A DNA stretch of 64,000 bases from Leptasterias polaris (taxonomy: Eukaryota > Echinodermata > Asteroidea > Forcipulatida > Asteriidae), in the NCBI GenBank assembly GCA_037783415.1, contig JAZGTN010000064.1, positions 124,001 through 188,000 on the forward strand. The letters are read 5' to 3'. Each line of letters starts with the position of its first letter. The first letter of the stretch is position 1. Position numbers and translations under genes: made by a program. The notes under the pieces were generated by a model. It saw only the letters and a program-made list of their open reading frames with translations. It was not told where the DNA came from and did no database searches. Positions 45,270-56,627 of this stretch are shown here, in pieces.

Positions 45270-45735
45270 AGATACAAATGCCCCGCTGAGATTAATCTCA
45301 TTCTTGAGTTATTGCTTGGACAACATTTCTTTTGTTTTAGCCATAATGACCTTGATATTTGTCGTAGGGGGTCCAAAAACAATAGGATTCTTAGGGATCC
45401 TGAGACCAATCCACACGTCAAGTTTTGAGTTGATATGCAAAGTACTTCTAGGATTATCGCTCGGACATCAATTCTTTTGTTTAAGCCAAAATGACCTCAA
45501 CATTTAATGTACATGTAGGCATCTTAAAACATGTAAAACAATATTTGACATTTAATGTAGAGGTCTTAAAACAATAGGCTTCTGGGGGATCTCAAGACCA
45601 ATCCGCATATCAAGTTTTGAGTTGATGTGCCAAGTCGTTGAGTTATCGCTCGGACAATGCTTGCACACAGACTCGGAAGGACAAGGCAAACACTATATGC
45701 CCCTTCGGCTTGCTTCGCTGGTGGGGCATAAAAAT
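45270..45735. mobile_element. Small element with ATGCCCC ends and terminal hairpin
   Basis: Opens near AAATGCCCCGCTGAG and closes with TATGCCCC-TTCGGCTTGCTTCGCTGGT-GGGGCATA (45698-45732), a hairpin. The body has two to three diverged ~180-bp direct repeats (AAGTTTTGAGTTGATATGC, TTATCGCTCGGACA, CCAAAATGACCT). The plan (a motif at the 5' end repeated in a 3' hairpin) resembles the Helitron-like family, but CTAG is absent. Confidence 0.5.
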
Positions 45736-46020
45736 TAATTGTCTTGGTCCTACAATGTACATAATAAGTTGAGGAACCTAGTTAAGTTTTTACCTTCCTT
45801 TAAGCCACAAAAAAACACCAAAAACGGTTACCTCATTGACATATGGAACTTACAAATGTATGAACTGCGAAAGTATAACACATGCAATACAAATAAGTTT
45901 TCACTGTTTTCAAACATGAAATTTTGGACTCACAAGATCAAAACTAATTGTCTAACTCATAATCTCTAAAACTAAAGCTTTATTTCAAACAAAATATTTC
46001 AAGGGAAGTTTATACCATAA
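45736..46020. other. No gene seen
   Basis: AT-rich THOC3 intron 1 sequence between two repeat elements. A 76-codon ORF has no family resemblance. Confidence 0.5.
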
Positions 46021-48035
46021 GGGCAGTTCCACGGAAATGTAAACCTCAATGCCAAAATTTCAAAATGGCATAAATGTGACAAATGATATATCATTTTGAA
46101 GCTTATTACGTGAACTTTATTGAAATATAATTTGTAACTTAAACTGTACAGCAGTTCAGCTGTTATTTCCAACTGAAAAAATACTAAAAAAATAGTGAAA
46201 TTAGGAAAAAAATTAATGTCTCAGAAAATTTATCAAAGTTTTTATCCTGATTAAATAGTTTTGTTATATTTTTTCTTTCAAACTTGTATGTTATTCAATA
46301 TTTTAGGAAACTTACTTTCCCAATGTACGTCCGACACCAAAATGGTGGATTTTTTAATCAGAAAGTTTTAAGCAGAAAGTTGTCAAAGTTACTATACAAA
46401 GCACAATTGATACCCTCTATCTGTACATGGAATTGTTTCTTTAAAAAAAATTCTTAACTGTACAAAATCCTGGTGTTGGACGTACATTTTTTTCGTACGT
46501 CCGACACCCTGTACGTCCGACACCTCTAAAACGTATGAAAAGTACATGTAAAGTATTGCTAAAGGAGTAATAGCTTCACTGTATTCAAACAACACTCAAA
46601 AGAGAGTATACAAACTTCTTAATTGCATAGCCCAACCCTACTTGGAAATGAGCCAAACAGTTTTCTGCTTTGTGCTTTGTTTCAATCATTTGTATTAAAT
46701 TGACTATTCAATAGTTACATTGACACCCAAGTCCTAATAATTGGGTCATTCCGTGTCAAATCAACCAATATTCTGAAAAAATTTGCAGGTCACCTCTCAG
46801 ATTTGGCTGAAATTCATTTCTAATATTCATCTATGTGTAAATTTAAAATATGTGGGAAACAAAATTCCAACTCCAAGTCGTTTCCAAATTAAGGTCCCTT
46901 AAAGTGGGCGTGGCTACCCCCTTTCAGTGAACGCGATTTGCGGCAATGAATATTTTGCATTTTGTAATGCGTTTTAATGCGCCTTTAAAAAAAGATAAAA
47001 AGCTGTAAATTGATACCTAGGGCGACTGTCACCCAAATAACTCAAATCTGGCCTCAAAACAAGGGTGTCTAATCCTCTTTTCTCTCTACAGCCTGCTGAA
47101 AACACTAATTTAATCTGCCGAAAAATTTAATTTCCATTTTCAGACCCCCCTAATACTCATAATTGATAATTTGAAAAGCTTGATATTGCTATGTGTATTA
47201 TATCTAGGCACATAGGCTATCCCCAATCAGGTATAGAGCCCTTATTCATTTAATAAATTTTTTGCAAGGCTTCAAAGTTGGTTCTAGACAGAAAATATTG
47301 AAAAAACTACGACATTCTTGGTGACCTTTGACCTTGGCAACAGCTACCCACCAAGATTAAATTTACACCATTTGTAAACACAAGTCCAATCTATATTTGA
47401 ACCAAATTTTGTTTTGGAAACTCATCTTCTTCATGGTTAGGCAACTTTTAAAAATTGGGGTATTTTGCCCATTTTGGGTTGTAAGGCTGCATGTATACTT
47501 ACAGTTTGTGTTTGATAATTTCCAACTTGTTAAGTATGGCATGGACTGTTTATCTGAATGCTAGGCCCCCTGACCCCTAAAAAGTAAACATTTAGACTAA
47601 TTGTTACCTTCTTTTTAATGTAATTTCGGACAGGTACGTCCGACACTGTGAAATGTACGTCCGACACCGATATAAGAAAGGCTGTTTCTTAAAGTTGAAA
47701 TTTAAAAAACAAATGTTTTATCATGAAGTGTATTTACAGAGGTCTGATGAATCTATATATTAGAAAAAAATGCATTAAAGTTCAAACACATCACAGAGTT
47801 TGAAATACAAATATTGGTTTACAAAAAAAGGCATTTCTCTGAGTACGTCCGACACCATGGTGTTTTTGGCTGGTGGCTTCTACATTAAAAGGTGTGGATG
47901 GATATTTTCTTAATTAAATAACTTTAGTGACTACCTTACCTCTAACCAGAATAAAAATTCCTTTTATTTATATCACTTTAATAATACACTCTGTTGAAGT
48001 GTCTGAAATGTACGTCCGACACCGTGGAACTGCCC
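46021..48035. mobile_element. TIR element with iterated GTACGTCCGACACC motif
   Basis: GGGCAGTTCCACGG at 46021-46034 is the exact reverse complement of 48022-48035. Inside, GTACGTCCGACACC or a one-base variant occurs seven times on the plus strand (46325, 46495, 46511, 47634, 47655, 47843, 48010) and once inverted (46472). The last copy runs into the right terminal repeat. No transposase frame is present over 2 kb. A further motif GGTCATTCCGTGTCAAATC lies at 46.744 kb. Class unknown. Confidence 0.75.
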
Positions 48036-48364
48036 CCAACCATCTTTAAACCATAAATTACATGAATGGACAAATCTGCTGAACCATATCTGCCTAATAC
48101 CCTCTGGTTATGGTCAAGATGTAATGATCATCCCAACTACTACGTGTAGTACTAAAGTTCCTGAGTATTTCAAGGACAATTAAGTAATATGCGAGGTTTG
48201 GGAGACACGCCTTTTGGCGACAGTTAATTTCTTAAACTGTTATGCTCTACTGGGCATCCCACTGTAGTTTAATGCAAGTTTTTAAATAGCCTATATTTTA
48301 ATGTTTGTTTATGTACTTGTGAAGATTTAACCCAAATGAATATTATATTAATACTATTACATGT
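48036..48364. other. No gene seen
   Basis: Unassigned AT-rich sequence up to the truncated 3' end of the Ty3 element. Confidence 0.5.
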
Positions 48365-49103
48365 ACACCTTCCCGGTAGGGTCGTGCGTACTTGTCTGCC
48401 GAGCAGGTTTTCTGCTGGGGATGGCAGTTTGGCATCAACAGGAGTTGCACGTACATGTATACATGTACATGTAGGTTCAATAGCACCATGTCAATGTTCT
48501 GCCTTGATTGCAGAGATTTCTTGAGTAGGGCTTTGACTGTTCTGACAGCGCGTTCCACCAGACCATTGGAGCGAGGGTATCTTGGTGAGGATGTAGTGTG
48601 CTTGATTCCCCAGGATGTGCACATGTTCTGGTACTGCTTGCCCACAAATTGGGGTCCAATATCAGAAATAACCTCACGTGGTGCTCCAAGCATGCTGAAT
48701 GTCTGCGAGGTAATGTTTGCTACGGCTCCACTGGTTGTAGTGTAGAGCTTTTGGACAACAGGGAACTTTGAATGGTAATCCACAATGAGGACGTACAATA
48801 TGTTGCTCCGTCAATCTCAAACAAGTCCATGCCAAGTTTTGTCCATGGTGTAGGTGGGATGGCATGGGGCACCAGGGGTTCCTTCTGCTGCTTGGGTTGG
48901 TTTTCCTGACAGAGGTGACATGATTTGACGAGATCATCAATATAACAACTGATGTTTAGCCAGTAGACTGATTCTCTGGCGAGGCGTCTATTTTTTTCTA
49001 TCCCCATATGGCCTGTGTGGAGTTGACGTAGAATGTCGCTTTGAAGTGTGATCGGGATGATAACCTGTTTTCCCTTGAAGATTACTCCACTTGATAGTCC
49101 CAA
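48365..49103 (-). pseudogene. Ty3-type integrase, truncated
   Basis: The H2C2 finger is clear: LHTGHMGIEKNRRLARESVY ends in CHLC. The catalytic core shows GMDLFEI with VDYHSKFP (first Asp region), VISDIGPQF (second Asp; the usual Asn is Ile) and SNGLVERAVRTVK (Glu). The last segment GRQVRTTLPG ends at 48365. A frameshift separates finger and core near 48.8 kb. The chromodomain or C-terminus is absent. Confidence 0.87.
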
Positions 49104-49414
49104 CTCGTCTCTGTGCGACCAGTAGGGTCTTAGGTCCCGAGGTAGTTCCGTGATGGTGTCTGGCCATCCTGTGTACAGTATATCGCTTGACTGAGTGCTG
49201 AGAGGATAGGGTCCTGGATAGTTTCGTCCTGGAGGGCTGTCTGCTTCGCCTTGCCAAAATGAAAGAGGTCGATTTGTTGGACTTCTGGTCCATCAGCGAC
49301 ATACAGGCTATCCAAAGCTTGTCAAGTGCTACGTCATCAGTTTTGCTGGGGTTGGGCAATCTGGTGAGGGCAATCTGGTGAGGGCGTATGATATGATCAT
49401 GATACATCCAGGCT

Positions 49415-49729
49415 TGTGGTGGACATCAAAGTTATAGCCCTGAACCTTGATCAGCAGTCGTTGCAAACGTGGAGGTGCACTGGAAAGCAACTTTTTCCAT
49501 ATGATCTCCAGAGGTTTGTGGTCAGTGTGGACTACAAACTCCTTGCCGAATATGTAGTTGTGGAATCTTGTTATTCCAAAAACAAGGGCAAGGGTCTCTC
49601 GCTCAATGTTCGAGTAAGATCTGTTCTAAAGAGAGGCTTTTGGATGCAAATGCTACCGGTTTGTAGTTCTGGAGAAGGCATGCTCCAAGGCCTTTCTGTG
49701 AGGCGTCCACTACAACTTACAAGGATTGT
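49415..49729 (-). pseudogene. Ty3-type RNase H fragment
   Basis: VVDASQKGLGACLLQNYKPV begins the domain (D-AS-KGLGA-LLQ), followed in a shifted frame by RETLALVFG and HTDHKPLE. The junction with the protease C-terminus lies at about 49730, so the whole reverse transcriptase is deleted. Fragments downstream keep the usual tether (QGYNFDVHHKPG). Confidence 0.8.
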
Positions 49730-49982
49730 GGGTATCCACAATGTAGAAGTTGCTACGTAACCACTATGGCTCTTTATAACGACACAAAATCTTGATGCTA
49801 CCAAGACATGGTATGACGGTGCCGTTGTAGGCTGTTAGCTTTATGTCCACTGGTTTGATGTGGGACTTCCAATTGTCTCTGTACATTTGTCTGATTGTCC
49901 GAAGGGTTAAGGTGTTGCCTCCTGCTCCTGTGTCCACTTTTAGCTTCAAGCGGCGCACTCCCTCAAGGGTTGGACAGATCAC
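49730..49982 (-). pseudogene. Ty3-type aspartic protease
   Basis: The frame reads LKLKVDTGAGGNTLTL, with the active-site DTGA, then KPVDIKLTAYNGTVIPCLGS (flap and IPCLG strand). Its C-terminal strand (SNFYIVDT) continues past an in-frame stop. It lies in a different frame from gag. Confidence 0.85.
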
Positions 49983-50137
49983 ATGCCATCAGGTGTGGTG
50001 TATGCCTCACTGCTTTGTCGTTGGATGGAGTCTATGCAGAGGTTGGAGACAGTAATCGTGTGGTAGACGACATCGTATGTTTTGTCCTCTAACGTGTACT
50101 CATCCACATTGTTCGCATCATTGTGGCGTTTTTGGGG

Positions 50138-50923
50138 TCATCGGCTCGTTGATCTCTCTCGTTGCGGCTTGTGGCCTCGACCAGTACGGTAAGTTGTTTT
50201 GTCTCTCCGACGTTCTGGTGTTTTACTTTTTCGACAGTATTTGGCCCAATGGCCTTTGGAGCCACATGCCTTGCATGTGTCCTGGTAGGCTGGACATTTC
50301 CTCAGTGGATGGCTGAGGGCGCAGTTGCCACAGGTTTTTTTCCTAGGTTTTATGGCATCGACAGATGTTGCCTTGTTGGTGTCTCTTCGTCCATTGACTG
50401 GAGGCATTTCTTTCCTGCTGTAAGTGCCTCATACTTTCTTCCAATGTATAAGTTCTTCTACATGGTGTATCCGACAGGTTTGTCCAGCAGGTCTCGCTGG
50501 AAACTGTCAGATTTAGTTGATGTGATTATGAGTTCGATTATGCACTCGGTTGCTTCATCTGGGGTGAATGCACTCGTGTGACTTGAGGCGGCATCTGTTG
50601 ACAAATTCATCGAGGGGCTCTACATTCTTTTGTCGGTACCTCAGCATCTCCAAGCGATGAATGCGGAAATTTACCTTAATATTGAGCTGTTTCTCAAAGA
50701 GATCCCACAGTTTGAATGGGTCTAGTTGGTCCTCCGGAGAGAGGTTGGACGAGTTTATCTTCTTGAGGCCCTCTTTCCCAACAGCTACTTGGATTTTAAC
50801 AGCACGATTTGCCGGATCGGTGATACTTTGGTCAAGGAGGGCGAGTTCCATGCGTTGTTTGAAGATCTTAAATTCATCTGCTATGTCTTTGGCATCCCAC
50901 TTGATCTCTGGAAATTTCGCCAT
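50138..50923 (-). pseudogene. Ty3-type gag with zinc knuckles, broken
   Basis: From ATG 50923 an open frame of 122 residues gives a capsid-like part (WDLFEKQLNIKVNFRIHRLE, then the RYRQKN-EPLDEFVNRCR block typical of Ty3-type Gag). It stops at about 50555. The same frame reopens and holds CGNCALSHPLRKC and the canonical knuckle CKACGSKGHWAKYC (C-x2-C-x4-H-x4-C). Confidence 0.83.
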
Positions 50924-53257
50924 GGTTGTGGGTGGGGAGAGTAAAATTAAGTTATTTTATAATCAAAATGAACAATAAAAACTTGAAAATGGGCAGTTGA
51001 ATTATGTTGAAAGTGAGTTGAACTTATATGAGGAATAAAATGTAATAACTTTTCCTAAGTGCAGTCAGGAATGCAGATCAAGTAATGCAATTACAATGTA
51101 TTACCTGCAAAATACTTTTTTCAATTAATATTAACAGAAAATCAGTAATCAATATAACAATGCATTTATAGTTCAATAGTGTTCAGCATTGTCCATGCAG
51201 GAGGTTATTTGTTTTCAGGATGTAGTACTGTAAGTCCAGTTCCAAATGTTCATTCATAAAAATTGGAGATGCGTAGTCCGGCTAGTCCGCGGAATAATCT
51301 TAAAGTAAATCTTGTGAAGTGCGATCCAAGAGCGGAGTGATAAGGTAAAGTCATTTCGGATGAGCAGCAACGTAGGGTCGTTGGACGTGAGTGTGCAGTA
51401 TGTTTCTTACGCAGTATTGTATTGAGATAAAGTAGTGCAAATATGGCGGAAAGTTATCACTATAGATATTAATGTTATGAAGGTTCACAAACAATGCAAT
51501 AAGATGGGTCAAATATTGTTGAATATCCATACCGTAGAAATAACAATGGCAGTTCTACCGTTTTTCCTGGGTCCGGTGATCCGAAAGTTGTTTGCGTTGG
51601 GGGGGGGGAGGGGGTTGTCGGGTTCTGTTGTTGAAACTTGATGAGATTTGGCACCACAGGACGTCGGTGTCAGGCAATCTTCTTAATCTTTACCCGCGAA
51701 GGTTAGGCTTGTCCGTGGAAAGTTGGGGCATACATATACATCATGTGTAGGATGTCCACAGTTGGTTGTGGGTTATTCCAAAAAGTATGTTGAAGTAGTG
51801 TATAGCTGCTGATCCTCGGCTGAGGTTGGGGCTTGTCGTTGGTCGACCTCGCAACGTTGAGTTACTGGGATTAGAAGAGGGGTGGATTTCCCGTTGTCAT
51901 ACGTTTTCACTCGTCCTTCGGTACATGTAGCGTTGACTCACCAGCTCACGGGGATGTTTTGGTGCAAGCACCAGTGGTGGTTAGGCTTTGGCAGGCTCCG
52001 TGTGTGAGAGGTACAGCGCCCTCTTGTGGTTAAATACAGATATGCACTGGATGACCTTTGACAATCAGAATGGAAGCTAGAAAGTAGAGCTACACATGAG
52101 TCTGTATCCTGAAGAGTTGCCTCAATAAATACGGTGTACCGTACTAAAGAACCCAAGAAATAGTATTAATTAGTCATTACACATGTTTTAAGGATTTTAA
52201 AACAACATTGTGACACCGTGTGGTACGGTGCGGTGTTGCAGCTCGGAACAGCGAACGTGGTCGGATTGGCTGTCTGACTTTAAGTCAGAGATTCGATGGA
52301 TTTTAGGCTCTTTTCATCACCGCTGCCACCATGAAGTGATTCTGTGTATGTTCATTGCAACCCAGAATAGTGGTCCCATGACCTCTTACGTGTACAATAC
52401 TACGCGGGGGAAAGTAGTCCCTATTATCACAACACTGACCTTATCATGGTACCAATATGCCTTTTGTGTAGTGATGGTAATTTTTTCCTCTTATTATAAA
52501 GACTGTTTAGGTATTGCCCCCCCCCCCCCCCAAAGAAAAAGGGTATTTTCTTTAAATTCTAATTAGTGGCTTTACTTCACTTCTTTTTTTAAGAAGAAAG
52601 AGTAAGAGTCAAAGACCTCTTGTTGTACATATAAAACATAAAACAAAACCAACAATTTATTGATTCATTTAAAAAATGATTTTTCTTGGATTCTGCTATC
52701 GCACACACAACCTGCAAATGCACAGAGCTCCCCTGCTTGCTCCGCTGGTACCCTGCACAATTACTACATGTCCCAGCTATAGTAGGGACGCCCCAACTTT
52801 AACACTGAAGATGGGACCAGTCCCAATTATAGTTGGTGCGATTGTCAAGGTAGGGCGGAACTGCTTCACCGCGACACCTTACTTTCTAAATGTGCCTTGA
52901 AAACAGGTTCAACTCCAAAGAGGCATCAAAGATTGGTGCTTGGTGTGAGTTTATAAAAGGGCCTAAATGTTTGCATACATGTACTTCTGATAAACAAAGG
53001 AAGGCAATCAGGACATCGGTTGATACATTGCATTAGTTCACTTTTTCCCAATTCTAAGAAAAAGCCACGGTATCTTAAACAGGAGGGGGGGAAAACAACG
53101 CAAAACATTTATTAATATGCAGGTCTGATGATTTGTTTTCGAAAGAAAGGGCAAGGCAAGGGCACGAACAAGGTGTTTTCTTCTGGTGAAAAAGGGCACC
53201 TCTAAATTGTAAATTTCAAGGGGAACCGTAAAGAATCAGGCCTGATTATGTACGCAC
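50924..53257. other. No gene seen; probable Ty3 leader and unassigned intron 1 DNA
   Basis: 51.0-52.15 kb may include the 5' leader or LTR of the Ty3 remnant, but the boundaries are not resolved. A poly-G run (51600-51608 and on) and a poly-C run (52519-52532) occur. GCGCCCTCTTGTGG at 52016-52029 is CTCF-like. No coding frame is recognised until THOC3 exon 1. Confidence 0.45.
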
Positions 53258-53437
53258 CAATCTGTCCCTTTCCAAAAGAAATACGCTGACTGTCTTGTCA
53301 AAAGACCCAGATGCAAGTAGCCTGCCGTCGCAGCTCCATCCTACTGAATGTACTTTGGCCGTATGGTTTCCACTTAACTCTTTTGTTCTGCTGTGGCTTT
53401 GGAAATGTTTTTGCATGTCGTCTGTGTTAAACATCAT
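53258..53437 (-). CDS. THOC3: THOC3 coding exon 1 (start codon, first WD40 repeat)
   Basis: Begins with two Met codons (53437 and 53434) and encodes 60 residues. After a short divergent N-terminus comes the HTAKVHSVGWSCDGRLLASG block and the SFDKTVSVFLLE strand, the first blade of the THOC3 propeller. The donor is taken as TTG|GTGCGT (GT at 53257-53256) because ending after ...ERDRL in phase 0 makes the joined protein the same length as the family at this junction; the next GT (53255) would break the frame. The N-terminal ~15 residues are not conserved in the family, so the exact start is inferred from the open frame. I could not identify the transcription start upstream. Confidence 0.9.
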
Positions 53438-53593
53438 GTTTATCCCTCCAACACTTTTTAAAGTTGTATTTATTTAGTTCTTTACACAGTTACACCATTT
53501 ATTACAGCAGTAGGCTACTTTCGTTGGATAACGTTATTCGTATATTAATACTATAATAGCATGCACTTAGTATAAAGCACACATGGATGTGTA

Positions 53594-53659
53594 GCAAAGA
53601 TAGTATAGCGCCACCTATCGTATCGCCGCAGCGCCGCTAGGCGGCGCTATACGATCTTT
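53594..53659. repeat. Long GC-rich hairpin upstream of THOC3
   Basis: CAAAGAT-GTATAGCGCC folds onto GGCGCTATA-GATCTTTG, with further pairing of inner CGCCGC/GCGGCG elements. About 160 bp upstream of the THOC3 start codon, so it may lie in the promoter or 5' UTR. It could be a small palindromic transposon. Confidence 0.8.
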
Positions 53660-54165
53660 GCCATGGTTTCACCCCTCTAATAGACTCCCATAGCAAACAA
53701 TGATAACTAAATATTCAAAAATTCTCAAAAAATAGTTAAAAGTCTCTCAGCCTCTTGAAAACCAATTAAATATATTTTCAGACCACTAAACTTCAGATTT
53801 CTTTTCAATTTTTGGCAGGTCAGCCGTTTGGAATTTTTGCTAATTACCCCAGAAAAAAACACCCCCGAAAATGTGTTTTTTCCCAAACCGACTTGCCGCC
53901 AGTTTTCATGAGGCACTCCTCCAATTCCCAAGCTAAATAGGACCAACTTTAAAGCCCAAATTTATCAAATCTCCTCAAAACTTGAAACCCAGAACCCCCA
54001 GGCTGTGATAAGTTCTTATAATTACACAGTCTATTAGTTGCATGACCCCCAAAACGTTATAATTAAAAATAAGTTGTGGGTTTACAAATTATGATAAGTA
54101 GCTTGAATTGGCGCATGAATTTTTGGTCGATTTAGAGTAGTGCACCCCCATTGATGGTGACGACT

Positions 54166-54329
54166 GAGCCTTTCTCATCTCAAACCTCGGCTTGGGCTCC
54201 GGCCGGCTCCGGCTGCTCCAGGCTCCGTCTGATGTTCGAACCACCGCGTACAAATACACGCTGTAGCAAAATAAATTAACGGAGCCCAAGCCGGAGACGG
54301 AGCCTAAGCTGAGGTTTGAGAAAGGCCCC
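54166..54329. mobile_element. Compact MITE, 164 bp
   Basis: Left end GAGCCTTTCTCATCTCAAAC-CTCGGCTTGGGCTCCG matches the reversed right end GGGCCTTTCTCAAACCTCAG-CTTAGGCTCCGTCTCCGG. The terminal repeats are about 45 bp each, so most of the element is stem. No TSD recognised. It is 0.7-0.9 kb upstream of the THOC3 start. Confidence 0.75.
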
Positions 54330-54728
54330 TAGAGCTGAGATCAATGATCTTTGCACTTAACATTATGTAAAATTTGTAAGGTAACCAGTCACTTCGGCAT
54401 CTTGCAAACTCAGAATTTCGGAATTTACGAACTTTACCCACAAATTCGGCACGCAGTCCAAAACGGCTGCTACGCGTATGCGAGCGATGGAGTGTTTCGA
54501 CACCCTGGCAGAATTATCTTCCTCAAATTCGAGGAAGATTCTGCATTGGTTGATAACAATGATAAGCAGTATTGACACAAAAGATGCAATGAGAAATTAA
54601 TCTTTTTATATACATGCAATATTTTATTTTAGCATAAATCACATGGACTTGGGAGGTAGCAAGCCCATATGGGGCCCATATAGATGGGAAATATCTGGGC
54701 CATTATGGGCCGAGGCCAACCCATATAA

Positions 54729-55317
54729 CCCTTTCAGTACCGCCGTGCCACAGCGGCTCAAAAAAACATCCCACTTGGTGACCACTGAGGCATTATGGCA
54801 CGTAATTGTTTCAACTGTAATTGACCATTGAGCCTGGCTGGCTCACAGGTGTATTGTAAGTTATCAAAATGTAAATAGCGCCCTCAATCGCCTGCGTGCA
54901 TCCCCCCGGCAACAAGCTGCCCGCGTGTGCCCTGAAGCGTCGCAAGTTTTAAAATTTAAGCGGGATCGTTAAGCGTCCCCCACGCATTCTCGAGTAAGAG
55001 ATCATTCTGACAACATGGCCGATGAAAATGAAAAAATTTTGGAAGAAATTTTCGCAGACAGTGGTTCAGAAATGTCATCTGACGAGGATTCGCCACTTGA
55101 TGACTCGGAGACGTCAGAAGACAGTGAGGATACAGAGCCGAGGGCCTCGACATCAACAGCAACATTAACCTCTTCTATAGGGAGGACAGCACTTTTTGCA
55201 TTTTTTTTTATTTCACCGACAAGTTTTATATCATTGGAAAGCTTACAACCTGAGGATCACAATGGTGGTAAAATTATTTTCATAGCTTTTTCTGGTAAGG
55301 AGTTACGACAATTTTAA
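54729..55317 (+). pseudogene. piggyBac-like element remnant (terminal repeat and transposase N-terminus)
   Basis: CCCTTTCAGTACCGCC at 54729 looks like a piggyBac terminal repeat (CCCTTT...). From ATG 55015 the frame encodes MADENEKILEEIFADSGSEM, then an acidic Ser/Asp/Glu-rich stretch of about 55 residues, as in piggyBac-type transposase N-termini. After about 55180 the frame turns into hydrophobic unrelated sequence and ends at 55317, so the catalytic domain is missing. No TTAA is seen at the left edge and no right terminal repeat was found. It could also be the first exon of an unknown gene divergent from THOC3. Confidence 0.4.
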
Positions 55318-56627
55318 TGCCAATTTTTAGGGTGTTGTTTTCTGTCATCACTTTTTAAATTGACTCCCGATTGTTATAAAGTAATTAGTTGTGCCTTTGA
55401 ATAGAAATATGCACTAATTGTTTAACCAACAAACAGCTCAGGATGAACCAAATACAGTGCTTTCTAAATTAAACACATATTATGTTTCCATGGTGAAGTT
55501 ACACCATGTCGCAACAAAAGCAAAAGAAAAGTTATGTAAACAAATATATTTAAAAAAAATCATGCATATTTACAGCAAGATTACTTAGTCTAAAATCTGT
55601 TTGTGCATACTGTAACATAGCAAAATCATAATGGATACCAAATTATAGATCTTGGCAAGAGCAATGCAATGTGCAAACCAAATAAAAAGATGACACCAAT
55701 GCCTGACTCCTGGAACTCTTCTAGGTGATGTGAGTAGGCCCCTATTATTTTCTTGTTAATGTATTGTTTTTTTCACTTTGTTTGTAAACAAAATTGACAA
55801 AATATATTAAAACAAAAGCAATTTAATTCTTAAAAATTGTTTATCTTGTTCTTCAATCACCAGATCTCTAGCCTGTAGATGGATCTTCAAGGAGTTTCTG
55901 GTGACTCTTCATAAGCAATGTTGCAGTACCAAGATGGACAACATAAAATAAATTAAAATAAGCTGTAGCTCTACAAGACAAAACAAAAAAGTGCTGTAAC
56001 ACACAACACAGTAAAGTATGTGCCCCTCATTGCAAAAAGCAAATGGAAAACAAATTTGCCCTAAAAAAACAACCCGTAATTAATAGGCTATTTGTGTCAT
56101 TAATAAATAATAAAGCATGTTTAATATTGAAACTATTATGCTATGAAAAACAAATTGGTGAGAAACAACAGCAAATACAAAAATGCTGAGTAAATTTGTG
56201 GTGCTGTAAAATGATAAAACATATTTTATTAACTATAAATAGGAGTAGTAATAATAAAATAGTGCATGATGAGTGGTGTGGTGGAGATGACGGCAATGAT
56301 ATGATAATTATTTCTTTCTTGTTATAAAAATAGAATTAATAAAAACAATTCAAAAATAAACAGCAGCAAAGAGACAGGTGGTGAAAAAACTTTATAGAAA
56401 TAAGATAGAAAGTAGTAAATATAAGTTCTCTTGTTATGACCACCATCAGATCTGTCTTATTATTATTTAATATAATATATTAGTTAAACTCATTTTCAAA
56501 GTCAGAATAATGTAATGCACAAATGTAGCGCAGTTCTCATTTGCGCGCGCAAAAGCACAATATTGGAAATTATACGTGTGCAATTCGTTCACAATTGCGC
56601 GCGCAAATTAGAAAAATGCGCGTTTGT
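55318..56627. other. No gene seen
   Basis: Very AT-rich sequence with many TAATAATAAA-type stretches. Two TTTGCGCGCGCAAA-like palindromes lie at 56540 and 56596. Confidence 0.5.

Larger units (their letters stand above)
48365..50923 (-). mobile_element. Ty3/Gypsy retrotransposon remnant lacking reverse transcriptase
   Basis: Minus-strand order is gag, zinc knuckles, protease, RNase H, integrase, which is Ty3-like (Metaviridae-type). The reverse transcriptase that should lie between protease and RNase H is gone. The 3' part after the integrase core and the 3' LTR are missing as well. A primer-binding site or 5' LTR might lie right of 50923 (TGGTGCC on the minus strand near 51.65 kb), but no LTR pair can be compared. 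Frames shift at gag/protease and inside integrase. It is an old inactive copy. Confidence 0.87.
5952..53437 (-). other. THOC3: THOC3 gene, partial (start codon plus four coding exons)
   Basis: Four minus-strand exons splice in phase (180, 157, 205 and 162 nt) with GT donors and AG acceptors. They encode about 234 residues of a WD40 protein that closely matches animal THOC3/TEX1. THOC3 is a nuclear beta-propeller subunit of the THO complex, which couples transcription to mRNA packaging and export within TREX. Vertebrate THOC3 is about 350 residues, so roughly the last third is missing here; I saw no matching exon in 1-5951, so it should lie left of the window. Introns are 8.0, 15.9 and 22.9 kb and filled with transposons. 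The exons are free of stops and frameshifts, so the gene looks functional. Confidence 0.93.

Noticed and set aside
51640..52150. 5' LTR and primer-binding site of the Ty3 remnant
   Set aside because: Only a weak TGGTGCC resemblance was seen and there is no second LTR to compare, so no boundary is claimed.
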